Of a DNA stretch of 64,000 nucleotides, positions 1 through 11,093 are shown one piece after another. This stretch comes from Metellina segmentata (lineage: Eukaryota > Arthropoda > Arachnida > Araneae > Tetragnathidae). The stretch covers positions 12,718,137 through 12,782,136 of the forward strand of contig OX375872.1 in the NCBI GenBank assembly GCA_947359465.1, in the 5' to 3' direction. Under the pieces are notes generated by a model. It was not told where the DNA came from. It ran no database searches and saw only the letters and a program-made list of their open reading frames with translations. Position 1 is the stretch's first letter. Each line of letters starts with the position of its first letter. Both the position numbers and the translations under genes were made by a program.

Positions 1-1490
1 TCCCAGCAAAATCTCCGCAGGCGTCAGCTTGTAAGATGACGGATGCTTGTGAAACTTTAAATAACGCGCCTCATCCTATATTTACGGCTTTTCCTTGCTG
101 CTCCCTCCCAGAATCTCCGTTTCCGAGATTGAGTCGCTAATTCTACTCTTCTGCGAGGTGACGTTTGGAGCTTTTGCATTTTTAACAGACCCAACTAGCG
201 GGCGAGACTTCCAGTTAAGCGTTCGTAACCCACACTTTTTCAGGACAGAAAAAGAAAGGGGGAAAAAAGCGGAGAGAAAAATGCGCAAAGTTAGTGAGAA
301 GTTCCTTAGCTCAGCATGTTTTATGAAAAAGCAGCTCACCTGTGAATGGGGGCGAGCAGAAGATGACAGTAAAGCCTTGAAGGGCTCCTAAGACAAGCGG
401 ACGGCCTTCTTAATCCCAGGCCTTTGACAGACCAAGAAATCCCTGTAATGTATCATTTTTACCTCTCTCCAGTCTCGACTAATGGGATTAGTTGCCTCTC
501 TGTGGCAGGTATGCAAATGACTTAGCAACCTGTCTTTCTACTTTATTAATTTGTCTCCACCGAGGAAGAGACAGGGTAAAAGAGGAAGAGAAGAGCCGCT
601 TTTTTTGGCGAGTCGGGTAAATCTCCATCCTACAAAAAGCGCCCTCTTCTACTGTCCAGGGCGGCGTGTAATCAGGGCGTGTCAGTTTGTATCAAGGCCT
701 TTCCTTGGAAAAGGCGGCCTTCGCAAAGACGGGCTTCCTTTAGCCGGTCTTCTTGTCAAATTTTAATCCACACTCATCATTTTCCAATGGCTTCACATCA
801 GCCTCCCATATCGGCCTGTCGTGCTCAAGCCACTGGGATTAACTAGCCCCAAATGCAATTACAAGAGGCCGCGGATTTCATTTCGGAAGGATTAGGGGCC
901 GGAGAGCAAAGTCGGGGGAACGCACAAGGAGGGGGGGGATCTCGCTCCCGACGTAAGAAAAGGAAAAGAAAAGGGAAAAACAAAAAAGGACGGGGAAAAG
1001 GGTATGCGGCCGAAAGGCGTCACACTTCCAGTGGTAACTCGCTTCCTTTCTTACGCAAATCAAACCGGTCGAGTTTTTTAGGCTCCCTATCACTTTCTCA
1101 TTCTCGATTACGCTAAGGTAAGGAATTCGCTCCTAGGTTATGTCTCCGGATTCCCTCCTACAGAAAGGGGATTTCCTTCCTCTCCTTTTGGCCGATTTGG
1201 TGGGGAAGTGTCCCCTTTCGCGCGCGCTCTTTCTACAGCCGCAGATTTTATTAGGTTTGCCAGCAGAGGTTCGATTACCCGCGGTGTCACAACTTGAAAG
1301 AAAAGAGAAACAAAAAGGCTGGGAGAGGGAATCAAGAGAGAGAGACAAAGAAAGCAGATTACGCGGTTCAACTGCATCTTCCCGAAACAGAGGAGATTTA
1401 TGACATAGAACGCGGAATAAATACAATACAGCGACGCGGGCTGCCTGCGGTGAATTGGTTTTCAACAAGCCTTGTGTTGGGATGACATTA
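1..1490. other. Repeat-poor island with GGATTA/TAATCC cluster
   Basis: No interspersed repeat of the families found elsewhere in the window is visible here. The stretch is richer in G+C and CpG than its surroundings and has purine-rich runs near 930-990 and 1300-1350. Several frames of 60-124 codons are open on both strands, but none shows a recognisable domain and they overlap one another, so none is called. GGATTA or TAATCC occurs near 411, 485, 763, 836 and 889. This hexamer is the core bound by K50 (Otx/Pitx/Bicoid-type) homeodomains, so a regulatory role is possible but only inferred. Confidence 0.35.
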
Positions 1491-1499
1491 GAGCCCACT

Positions 1500-2400
1500 G
1501 ATATCATTTAAGCTATTTGGTTTTAAAACCAGGCTTCGAAAGCTTAATCGCTATAATTAGGGAATTAGCTATTGGTTTCCTTTGCTTTTTCGCTCGAATG
1601 TCAGTTTTCGTTATTTCGATCAAAATTCCATTTTTAAGAAAAACAATTATCTTACGGAAAGTTTATCTCAAATGATGCACATTTTTTCCGTCGGATTTAT
1701 TAATCAAATAAAGTATTTTTGCAAATATTTTTATTCGAGTAAAGTATTTTTGGTTAACGTTCATTATCATTACTACTGTGCTGGACAAGTAAACAAATAT
1801 ATCCAAGTCCCGTACAAGAATTAAATAATTTACAGTCGGCCTCAAGTTCATTGATATCATTTAAACTTTTTAGTTTTAAAACGACGTTTGGAATGCTTAA
1901 TCAGCATAATTAGGAAATAGCTATTGATTTCATTTGGTTTTTCACTCTTGGGTTATTTTTTACTCTTTGGACCAAAAGACATTGAGGTAAAAAAAAAACT
2001 ATTTCCCGGAAATAGTGTTAATCTGAAATAGTAAATTTTTTCTATCTGCTTAGTAAGAGCCAAGTATTTTTGGTTAACGTTCATTATCATTACTACTGTG
2101 CTGGAAAAGAGGAAAGTATATATCCAAGTCCATATAAGTATTTAATACTTTACAACACTAGACCTCAAGCTCACTGATATTATTATGCCGTTTTGGTTTC
2201 AAAACCAGGCTTCGTAAGTTTAATTGTTGTAATTAGATGATTAAAAACTGAATTTTCGCCTCACTGTCCTTTTTTGCTAATTGGACAAAAATAAGTTATT
2301 GAGTAAAAATACCATTTTTATGAAAGTAAATAAGAAATATTACAATTTCTTTTTATTTAAAGACTGTTACATAATACGCGTATAAGTATTTAATACTTTA
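1500..2400 (+). repeat. Degenerate tandem repeat, unit about 320-350 bp
   Basis: A block beginning with a GATATCATTTA-like phrase, followed by TTTTAAAAC, AGGCTTCG and TAATTAG, starts at 1500, 1853 and about 2176. A second block containing GGTTAACGTTCATTATCATT occurs at 1753 and 2073, exactly 320 bp apart. Together they show roughly two and a half direct copies of one unit with substitutions and small indels. No coding potential is visible. An AAGTATTTAATACTTTACAA phrase recurs near 2387, at the decayed end of the array. Confidence 0.7.
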
Positions 2401-2512
2401 CAACAAAAAACTAAATAGATTGCTTAACCAACTACTGATTGAATGCCGTTTTCTATTGTTGATTCACTAGATACACATTTTATATAAAGCATTTTAACAT
2501 TTAGATCGGCCA

Positions 2513-2613
2513 CACGCTGGAGCAGCATGTGATAGAAAATACGATGCGCATGCGTACTCTATGTACAGAAAATATGTCGGTACGCATGCGTATTTCAGCC
2601 AATTTATTGTCAC
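2513..2613 (+). repeat. Unclassified interspersed repeat, copy 1
   Basis: This segment begins CACGCTGGAGCAGCAT, contains GCGCATGCGTAC and ends TTTCAGCCAATTTA. It matches the reverse complement of 36129-36236 over about 100 bp, with indels near the middle. Two distant copies in opposite orientation show a dispersed element. The CATGCG palindromes could belong to a TIR, but no target duplication was resolved. Confidence 0.6.
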
Positions 2614-2812
2614 GGTACGTGGTTGAACCAAAAAATGTTGCCTCAATGATAGACTAAATTCGGAAATGCATTGATTAGCATGGTAGCTTACAGCTCAGAC
2701 CCTGTTATCATTCAAGTCACTTTTTTTTTTTTGAGCAAGTACAGGTGCACTTGAAACCATTATTTTAATAACGTTTTTTTTTTTTTTTAATTCATACAAG
2801 ATATGGTTGATT

Positions 2813-2870
2813 TGGGTCTTATGGCACAAGGTCCGTTAGTGGACAAGCTGCAACAAACGCAAGATTAAAT
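2813..2870 (-). mobile_element. SINE2 3'-end fragment
   Basis: The plus strand reads TTATGGCACAAGG, then a GGACAAGCTGC-like segment and CAAACGCAAGA. This is the complement of the 3' body of the tRNA-derived SINE seen in full at 10553-10772. It is short and diverged, with no head. Confidence 0.5.
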
Positions 2871-2879
2871 GTACCCAAT

Positions 2880-3460
2880 TAAAAACAGTTAAAAAGACAG
2901 CCAAAGTAATAAAACAGTAGTCTATAAGTAACGTATACAGACCATAAAAAATACTAAGTTGAAAACTCAAATACAGGAATGAACTGTTTTCAACGAAAGA
3001 AAGGTAAGTGATTATTAAAAGCCTTAAAATAGATTAGACATAATGCAGTTTAAAATAAATGACATGGGAATTTTGGATGGAATTTAGAAGCATTTGTGTG
3101 TAAAAAGTGAAAAATGTTTGATAAAATGTGGATGAGTCCATCCAATAGGAAAGCAAAAACGCATTATATATATTTAAAAATGACCAACGAATGCACTTAA
3201 AAAATCCAGAATATCATAAAAAGAAAGGAAAAAGTGCAGAGTGGGGAGGATTACCCAGCAAGGCGGACAAACTGGGTGAGAAAGTTCTAAAACATATTGA
3301 ATATAAAAATGCCACAAACCAGGACAGGAAGCTAAAAATTGCAAGACTGGTGGCACTAAAAACTTTCTCCCGTCAGCAAGATCGGATGAGTAATTCTGGA
3401 AAGCCCTATACGGAACTCGTACAAGAAATAATTTCTCACAACCCCTCACAACCCTGATTT
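2880..3460. other. No recognised gene
   Basis: AT-rich sequence. Around 3191-3457 both strands are open for about 90 codons, but neither translation has a recognisable motif, and two overlapping open strands argue for chance. Nothing else is supported. Confidence 0.4.
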
Positions 3461-3464
3461 CTCC

Positions 3465-3695
3465 TAGAAACCCTGAAAGTGGTTTCTAGGAGATATCTCG
3501 TCTATCAAGATCTGATCAAATTTTCTAATAACGAGATGTCTTGTTATCAAGATATTGCCTCTTTTCATGATAACGAGATCACGATCTGGTCAGTTTTCTT
3601 CTAATGACGAGCCGACGAGATATCTCGTCCATTAAGATATGGTTGAATTTTCTAGTAACAGATACCTTGTCGAGGCAACCACCAGTAGGTTAGCG
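3465..3695. mobile_element. Diverged copy of palindrome-bearing TTAA MITE (family M1)
   Basis: The block opens with CCTGAAAGTGGTTTC and contains AGATATCTCGTC units separated by TCTAATGACGAG-type spacers. It closes with GAGGCAACCACCAGTAGGTT. These correspond to the ends and interior of the better preserved copies at 4367-4579 and 60556-60731. The flanking TTAA is no longer recognisable. A local hairpin of CTCCTAGAAACC with GGTTTCTAGGAG sits at the left end. Confidence 0.6.
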
Positions 3696-3717
3696 GGACT
3701 TCAATTGTTCTGAACGT

Positions 3718-4255
3718 GTACAAAGTATTTTAGAAATAATCGTTGAAAACCACAACACACTCACAAAAAAACTAAGTTTGTCATGCAGATGGTTTCAGGA
3801 ATAACACAAGAAGCTTTTTCAGCTGTTCTAAAATAAATAGTAGGTTCAGATGTTTGTTATTTAAATTATAAACTATCTGAAAAGGATATAGTTATATTTC
3901 ATCATTTTGAAGGTTATTGTGAAAAGAAATTGGAGATTATTTTCACAACGACTAATAGGGTTTTTATTTCATTTCTCTCGACGGGGGCATACAAAGTATT
4001 TTAGAAATAATCATTGATAACCACAATAGGAAGTAAACTAAGTTTTTCACACGTACTTTAAAGAGTCGTCTAATTTACCTAGAAAGATTTATTAAATTTC
4101 ATATTAGTAATTTAAAAATCCTACTGGAGATTCACATTCCGTCTAACACTTATTTTCACGAATGAATTTGATAAATAGGAGTAAACCTTGTTTTTCAACC
4201 TTGGTTTAAAGAAGGATAAGACAATAAATTAGATAAGTGTTAATCTTGTCTCTTC
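3718..4255 (+). repeat. Two-copy direct repeat, period about 271 bp
   Basis: CAAAGTATTTTAGAAATAAT followed by a CGTTGAAAACCACAA-like phrase and an ACTAAGTTT phrase occurs at 3721 and again at 3992. This indicates a tandem duplication of about 271 bp. The second copy decays toward its end. No coding function is visible. Confidence 0.55.
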
Positions 4256-4366
4256 AATAAAACCCTTGAGATTTCGATATCGATCTTTCGCTATTGTAAG
4301 AATAAATTCTAGTCTTCGTCGAGATGAAATAGTCAAATTACAGGATAATTAGTGGAGTAGTTTTAA

Positions 4367-4579
4367 CCCTCCTAATGGTTGTCTTGACGAGGTATCTTGT
4401 CGAAAGCAAGACTGAACGGATCCGGATGGACGAGATATCTCGTCATTAAAAAAAATTAAAAGATCTTGATCGTGTCGCCAGCAAAAAATCATTACTATAT
4501 GGATGACGATATATCTAGTCATTAGAAAAATTGATCATATCTTGATGGACGAGATATCTCGTCGAAACCACTTGGAGGG
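4367..4579. mobile_element. TTAA-flanked palindrome MITE (family M1)
   Basis: The element is bounded by TTAA at 4363-4366 and 4580-4583. Its left end reads CCCTCCTAATGGTTGTC, and the right end reads GAAACCACTTGGAGGG, whose complement is CCCTCCAAGTGGTTTC, so the ends form an imperfect TIR of about 16 bp. The interior has several ~44-bp units carrying GACGAGATATCTCGTC, which is its own reverse complement. There is no ORF. TTAA target duplication is the hallmark of piggyBac-type transposition, so a piggyBac-like transposase acting in trans is inferred. Confidence 0.75.
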
Positions 4580-4744
4580 TTAAATAAGCTAAAACAAATA
4601 AAACTGTGTTTGAAAAATACCGACATTCCTAATACCAATACACGACGGGAATTCTCAATACAGATTTCTGGTTCTACTTTTCTCCTTAGGTATTGACTAC
4701 GCGATTATTGGACTTAAAATCGGGTACTTTTTCAATTATACAAC

Positions 4745-4865
4745 AGTCAATGGTTGATTGGTTGTGCTTCATAGTGCAAGGACCATATTTGGCCATGATG
4801 CGCCAAACACAAAAGAGACAACGTCAAGAAATGGACATACACACCACACACAGAAAAAAAAACAG
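4745..4865 (-). mobile_element. SINE2 body fragment
   Basis: The plus strand shows CATATTTGGCCATGATGCGC, a CAAACACAAAAGAGACAACG-like run and ACACAC-rich sequence. This is the complement of the SINE2 body. The tRNA-like head is absent. Confidence 0.6.
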
Positions 4866-5420
4866 TCAACAAAAATTTTCAAATGCTTAAGATGATAATT
4901 TTGGAAAAAATTTTGAATTAAATAATGTCCAAATAGACAACAAGAACAAAACGATAGTTGGCTATAAGAACTTTCCGAGGAGCTGAAAACAAAAATAAAA
5001 TTTTTAATATTTTTTCAGTCGATTCCAGCTTTGCACATTTTTTTATTTGGGTCAAAAAATAGTTCTTCCTATACAAATTCTCAACATGTGTTTAACTACA
5101 CCCACCCTGTATATTAATATTTAAGTACCGAAACTACTTTAGTGCTGATCCATTTTGAAATCTGTCGAAAAATGTTACCACACTTTGATTGTTTCTAAAG
5201 TGTGTTAAATATCATAATATAATCATAATATAATCACTATAATATTTGCTTTCAAGGCTACACTAACATTTTTTCTATTTTTCCAATTGAATCGCTTCCA
5301 AATACGATGGCTACTATCCTTTGAATTCTTCCCGTCGTTCTTCTATATCCACCACCCTTTCTTCCATGCCAGTCGATCATCTTGGTCTTCCGTTGTCTCT
5401 GAACATTTTGAACGCTTCTA
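4866..5420. other. No recognised gene
   Basis: AT-rich DNA with short direct repeats such as ATCATAATATA near 5210-5235. No repeat family, RNA gene or coding signal could be supported. Confidence 0.4.
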
Positions 5421-5422
5421 TA

Positions 5423-6012
5423 GGGTAGGTGTTCCAAATATCGCTCCTGTGCTTAATATCGCCTACTCTTGTTTGCAAGCTACTATGCGCGACATCTATG
5501 ATTTTATGTAGTTACCTTAACTGTCTAGGGTTTTGCCACACGTAGCGCCACCGGCGAGTTTCCTATCAGTTATATCAATAGCATTATTGCATCTGAAGTA
5601 TTTGAGGCTGTCATCATCGTATCTTCCGTCTCCAATCCATTCAGGGAATATCCAGGTGTTTTCAAATCATAATTTCGTTTATATGACTTGAAAGTACATT
5701 CAATACTAAAGGTAGGAATGTATGCTCAATTAGCAACTTGTTTTAAATAGTAGCTCCTCATTTCGCCTGGTGGGTGGTAATAGGAACAGAGGTAGGCAAT
5801 ATTAGAAACCTACTCTTGAAAATTATCTTGGGATTTTTGTAGTTTACTAGTTAACTTAAACTGGCATAAGTAAAGAAGGTATATGATCTCTGAAATCCAA
5901 AGGAGAATAGTTCCTAGTGATATTCATTTAGTTTCCAACTCGATTTCCCTACCCAGGGGGCTGAGATACAAAGAAATAGTTAGGGACAGAGCGATATTTG
6001 GAACATCTACCC
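5423..6012. mobile_element. Possible TIR element, about 590 bp
   Basis: GGGTAGGTGTTCCAAATATC, extended by GCTC (5423-5446), is matched in inverted orientation by the segment at 5989-6012, which carries GATATTTGGAACATCTACCC. The two 24-bp arms differ at about one position. The interior has short open frames without known domains. Target duplications and the true ends are unresolved, so this may be an inverted duplication rather than a transposon. Confidence 0.4.
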
Positions 6013-6379
6013 AATGCTTCAATCTCTAATTCGTCTTATGGTGAGTCAACTATATAGATCAGTATCAATTTTTTTCCGAAATCGTTTATACACCGCATTT
6101 TCGTACTTTCAAAAAAAAAGTAGCACTTTAACACGAACTTTCTTCGAAGCTTGTTCTGGACTGGGCCATTATTTCTCAACCGTTAAATACGCAACAAATA
6201 TCAAATTCAGCGTTTTGCCAACTAATAAAGTGTAGTAACATTTTTGCGACACGATATTTAAATATTCAAATAGTTGAACCACCATATCAAAATTACGAAA
6301 TCTGTATGATAAAAATTTTGTAGCTACACACATTTTAACTGATTAAAATTTCAAGAGTTGACAACCTTAAATTTATAAC

Positions 6380-6780
6380 CCCTGAAACAAAAAGTGAGTC
6401 TACAATAACCTAAACTACCTTAGTACTAATCAATTTTTAAAATTTCAAGCACCTGAACTACCTTAAAAATTATAATCACCCCTGTGTATAAAAGGTTTTA
6501 GTCTTACTTAACCTAAGCCACCTTAGTACAAATCAAAATTTGTTTTTAAATTCAAGCACTTGAACTACCTTAAAAATTAAAACCATCCTGTATAAAAAGG
6601 TTCTAGTTTCACTTAACTTAAACCACCTTAGTACTATCAATTTTTAAAAATGCAAGCACCTGAACTACCTTAAAAATTATAACCACCCCCCTGTATATAA
6701 AAGGTTTTACTTAACCTAAGCCACCTTAGTACAAATCAATTTTTAAAATTTCAAGCACCTGAACAACCTGAAAAACACCA
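6380..6780 (+). repeat. Minisatellite, period about 100 bp, four copies
   Basis: The phrase ACCTTAGTAC recurs at about 6418, 6521, 6625 and 6722 (spacing about 103, 104 and 97). It is followed each time by CAATTTTTAAAATTTCAAGC and ACCTGAACTACCTTAAAAAT-like segments, and between copies there is a TATAAAAGGTT phrase. Copies are about 85-90% alike by eye. It is non-coding. Confidence 0.85.
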
Positions 6781-6789
6781 ATTAAATGC

Positions 6790-7250
6790 CGAGAAATGAG
6801 AAGCAATCTCCCATTTATTAAAAAAGGGTCACTCCCAACATTAACTGAACTCGCCTTCCCAAATAATAACTACTTTATCCGCATGAGCGGAGTGAACAAT
6901 GCCTTTCCCAAATCCATTGTTACGGCATTAATCCGAATCGCACCAGCCCTACCGCTTAGACTTCAATTACACGTCATTAGCCGGCTGTTCTTCAGGGCGC
7001 AGTCGAACTGCAATGTGAGCGGCGAAAAAAATCATCGACTCATTAAAACGCGCTAATTGCAAATAATCTACAATATTTCCTCGCGCGAGTTGAAATGATT
7101 TTCTTTATTAAAGAGTTAAGCTAATACGGGCCGAATTTCGCCGTAATTAAGAATATTTTAAAGCGGAAATATTGTTTCGTGATACTCCTCATCAAAGAGA
7201 AGAATGTGCGCGATAATTATTGCCATGGATACGCAGGCAAATGCAACTGA
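6790..7250. other. Single-copy island
   Basis: A repeat-free, moderately GC-rich stretch follows the minisatellite directly. An 86-codon frame is open at 6796-7056 on the plus strand but has no recognisable domain, and no splice-site pair is convincing. Possibly conserved non-coding DNA. Confidence 0.3.
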
Positions 7251-7500
7251 AAAATTAAGTAAATGAGTGTATTCTTGAAAGAAATAACGAATCAAGAAGG
7301 TAAAAAAGGTTAAAAAATGCATAAGGGAAAGTGGAGGACCAAGAAAAAACTCTTTCCGAATAAGATTTGGTTAAATGATGCATTTATTTCACAAACCTTG
7401 TTCGCATTTGAGTTCCTCAATTCAATCACTTTTTATAATAATTATGAATTTTATTAAATTCATCCTCTTTCTTGAATAAGTCTTTAATCTATATTATTTT

Positions 7501-7882
7501 CAGCCCGGTTGAAAAAGTAGCGGATTAGAAACCGGAGCGTTGCAAATTCGAAACTCAATCCCACCAAAGTGTACGTAGTCGCTGGTGCATGTTCAATCTG
7601 TCGTTGCCTCAAATATCCTCACATTGGCGTGGAAGTTTAGAGTGTGGGATGCCAGCTCAGCTGTTGACCTCGTCATTGACCCTGATTCAAAAGTATGAGG
7701 TGTTGTCCTCGAATATTTCCCTTTGGGATTGATCCCGGACCATCGCTAATAGCCCGTTGTGTTGCTTGGCCGTGGTTCAAAGTTAAGTGGTGTTGTCATC
7801 GGATCTTTAACTTATGGATTGATCCCGGACCGTCACCAATAACGCGTTGTGTTGCGACGTTAATTAAATACTTACCTATCCA
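7501..7882 (+). mobile_element. SINE1 (tRNA-derived), with duplicated 3' end
   Basis: The head CAGCCCGGTTGAAAAAGTAG corresponds to a tRNA A-box region, and GCAAATTCGAAAC to the B box. The family body follows, including TCACATTGGCGTGG, CCTCGTCATTGACC and GATTGATCCCGGACC. After GCCCGTTGTGTTGCT the last ~100 bp of the body start again (from GGCCGTGGTTCAAAG) before the terminal GCGACGTTAATTAAA and a TACCTATCC tail. The repeated 3' end indicates a template jump or unequal exchange. Confidence 0.8.
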
Positions 7883-8955
7883 CTATAATGTTTATTTACA
7901 TTGAAAAATCGGATTCTTCAATCCATAGCAAAAATACAGTAATTTTTTTAAACACCTTTTACTAATAGTGGTTCTGATCTTTCTGTTAAGCTAAATGAAC
8001 ATGACAGTAGTGTTCTTCCGATACGTATTCTCAACATGATATAGATGGCTTGTTTTTCGAATACGATTTCAGCACTTCGTCAATAAAATTCTAAAGTATT
8101 CAGAATTGATATAGGATAGTTGCTTGGTAAACACCAGTTAGATTCAACGCCAAGTATCGTCTAAACGGTGAAAAATAAAACAATTTTTAATGGAAGTATT
8201 TCTTTAGATTGTTTTCATTGAAAAACTATGATTCTTCTTTCCAAGACAAAAATACTATACTGTTTTTAGTCATTTGTTCCTTGCGTTGATTCTCATTAGC
8301 CCTAGTAAAAAATAACCAGAGTGAAAAATAAAATGTTAACTAATAACGCGTTGTAAATAAATTCTATTAAAAATATTATATGATCTAGTGAGCATATCGA
8401 CCTTAAGAGTCTAAACAAAAACTTATCAACTATTCCTAATTGTTGCTCGAATTTGACTATTGTTTTATTCTATTCGTTTGACTGTTACATCCTAGTTCTA
8501 TTTTTTAATTATCAAAAGGAAATTAATTGCGAAATGAGATTTTGATTGTGGCACGCGATCTTTTCCCAACTGCTCTGTCTTTGTAAATGGATAAAGAAAC
8601 AGGCATAGCGATATCACTTACGATATTGAATCCATAGAGAAAAATGCATTAATAAAAAATATATCCGACATGTATCCATTCCATGCACTCCGTTTTTATA
8701 CGCTTTAAATAGTGTGGTGCGGAGGGAAGTGCTCCTCCAATTTAAACGTACTGTAAAAAAGGTTCAATGCAGACTTCTTGTTTTAATATTTTTAACTCAT
8801 TCGCTGACAGAAGAATCATTTGATTTGGTCCATCTAGCCGTTTCTGTTTTAGGTGTTTTTGTTTACTTAAGTGCCGCTCTTTTTTGGGAGTATATATATT
8901 TTGTCATGGCCTGCATAAAATCGATCAAGAGTATATGCGTGGATAGCAATGGATT
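7883..8955. other. No recognised gene
   Basis: AT-rich sequence with only short chance open frames. A 117-codon plus-strand frame at 8714-9067 runs into the SINE2 fragment at its end and shows no domain, so it is not called. Confidence 0.4.
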
Positions 8956-8959
8956 GTAT

Positions 8960-9035
8960 GCATTGAGTTTTACGGCACCTATGCCATATTTGGCCATGTT
9001 GCGCCAATCACAAGCCGTCATCGACAGGCACACAT
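8960..9035 (-). mobile_element. SINE2 fragment
   Basis: The plus strand contains GTTTTACGGCACCTATGCCA, then TATTTGGCCATGTTGCGCCA and a short CACAAG segment. This is the complement of the SINE2 3' body. It is diverged and lacks the head. Confidence 0.5.
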
Positions 9036-9499
9036 TTTTTTTTGCAATCAGAATAACTCCAAAATGAAAATAGATCCCATCTCAATATAATTTAGTGTAA
9101 ATAATGGCTGACACCGTATTGCATGGCTATTGGCGTAACAAGCTTACCAAGATGTGGATAACTTTTCACATTTGAAATACCAAGAATACAAATCATGGTG
9201 GCACAGCTGAACACCCTACCAAACACAAGTATATTCGTGGTGTCAAAAGAGGAGGTTGAAATTATGAAGGTGGTGCTCAATTTAATTGGAAGACCAAATT
9301 TTTTGTTTATATGAATTTATAGAAGTTATGCAAATGCCATTTTTGAATTGGCTCGACAGTTAAAGTATTTTAAATGAAGAGGGATGTTCGTTTTTTATTC
9401 GCGAGTTGAATAACTTGTAAATGCATGAAAAATAAAACCAATGCAATGTAATACACATAAAATGATACAAACACTATGAGGAATTTTTTGTCAAGCTAA

Positions 9500-10145
9500 A
9501 TATATCTAGGTAGCGGTAATATTTGTAAACAAATGTAACAAGACAATATTGCAAGGCCAAGCTAACTCAACCTTTTTCACTAGGCTATTGACAAATTGAC
9601 GAAGTCAAAAGGCTATTTCTCGGCAAAATTGAAATGATAGCTATTGTATTTTGTCTCACCCCGTTGTGGAGCACTTTTCGAACAGAGGAAAAGGGTTGTA
9701 AATAAATGTGACAAGACAACAACTGTAAACTCCAGCTAACTCGTCTCATTTTGCTAGGCTGTTGCCACCGAAAATCAACACAAATTGACGCAGTTGAAAA
9801 GCTATTTCTCGACGAAATTCAATTAATTTGTCTTGACATGTTAAGAAGCACTTACGTAACAGGAAAATGGGATTCAATACTAGTAAACAAATGTAACAAA
9901 CATTGTAAGCCTTTCGGCAAACTCATTTTACTAGAACTAGGCTATTGCCACTTAAAATCAATATAAATTGACGATGTCAAAAGGTTATTTCTCGGCTATA
10001 TTGATAATTAGACGTTGAATTAATTTGTCCCGCCATGTTGCGTATCATTTCTACGTATCAGAGGAAATTGGGATTCAATATTTGTAAGCAAATGTAACAA
10101 GACTTTGTACGCCTTGAGAAAACTATAATCTCATTTTGCTAATAC
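9500..10145 (+). repeat. Minisatellite, period about 173-201 bp, 3.5 copies
   Basis: AAATGTAACAAGAC-like phrases occur at 9531, 9704, 9889 and 10090. Each is followed by TCATTTTGCTAGGCT, AAATTGACG...GTCAAAAGGCTATTTCTCGG and CAGAGGAAA phrases in the same order. Spacing increases through small indels. Non-coding. Confidence 0.75.
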
Positions 10146-10552
10146 GTGCTTATATTCACGATCGATCCTATTGCGATTATAAAAAAAGATATCATGGGAA
10201 TCTATCTTATGTTCAAACGGATTCACTCGCCAAATCTGTGATAAAATATTGAAGTAGAATTCGATGACATTTCTTCTCAAGACAGCAACTCGATAATCTT
10301 AATCGTCTAAATCAACGAATCTCTTCAGAACTTATCAATCTTAAGATATCCATAACGTCTCAAGTTGACTCAGGCGAGTAAGTAGATTCTACAAGGCTGT
10401 ATTCAAATAATAAAAGCTCAACACGACCTTAGAACCAAGCAAACGAATAAGGCAAAGCAATCAGGTTTCGATGAAGTAAACGGAAGCGATACGCTAATCT
10501 TGGAATGAGTCTATTTATTTATCCTCAAAGACACAAGGCAAGAAAGTGGTTC

Positions 10553-10772
10553 TCAAAATGTGGTTGGTTGATTGTTTGGGGAGTGTTTATGGCGCAAGGG
10601 CCATATTTGGTCATTCATCGCAGACAATTTGATGGAATAGATACACACACAATGAAACACAGAAATACACCCAAGAGTACCTACAAGAGCACCTGACAGT
10701 AATGTAATCGAATCGCCTACAACTCGAAGGATGCTAGTGTAGTGGGCATACCCAACTGAGCCACAAAGGCTC
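10553..10772 (-). mobile_element. SINE2, near full length with tRNA-like head
   Basis: Read on the minus strand, 10772-10697 gives a tRNA-like head with TGGCTCAGTTGGGTA as an A-box-like element and GGCGATTCGATTAC as a B-box-like element. The body then runs through a TGTGTGTATC stretch and CCAAATATGGCCCTTGCGCC to CATAAACACTCCCCAAACAA. This copy defines the family: other loci with the body phrase on the plus strand (TTATGGCGCAAGGGCC) are minus-oriented copies. Pol III transcription of the ancestor is inferred from the boxes. Confidence 0.7.
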
Positions 10773-10847
10773 CATGTGGGAAACATGCAATGCTTTCCTA
10801 GTCAAAACAGAGCTTCAAACAAAAAATAAATTATCCAATTCTTTTAT

Positions 10848-11060
10848 GAATTCGAATCCAACCAAAGATCGCCGTTTGCATAGGTGGCACGTTAAATTTG
10901 TCTTGGCCTCAAATGTGTTCACGTTGGCGTGATGCGGTCATTTAGAGAGTGTGGGTGCCAGCTACGGTGTTACCACGTCAACTGACCGTGGTTCAAAATT
11001 ACGGGGTATTGTCCTCGAATCTTTCCCTTTGGATTGATTCCGGAGACGGTGTTTGGTTGG
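10848..11060 (+). mobile_element. SINE1, 5'- and 3'-truncated
   Basis: It starts inside the B box (GAATTCGAATCCAACCAAAG) and runs through CAAATGTGTTCACGTTGGCG, TGACCGTGGTTCAAAATTAC and GGATTGATTCCGGA. It then switches to GACGGTGTTTGGTTGGATT, the complement of a SINE1 head. The join suggests rearrangement between two oppositely oriented SINE1 copies. Confidence 0.7.
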
Positions 11061-11093
11061 ATTGGGAGAAAATGACTGAATATTGAAAATGTT

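Noticed and set aside
3174..3457. Two overlapping open frames of about 90 codons, one on each strand, as a possible gene
   Set aside because: No domain, no splice signals worth noting, and mutual overlap suggests low stop density by chance.
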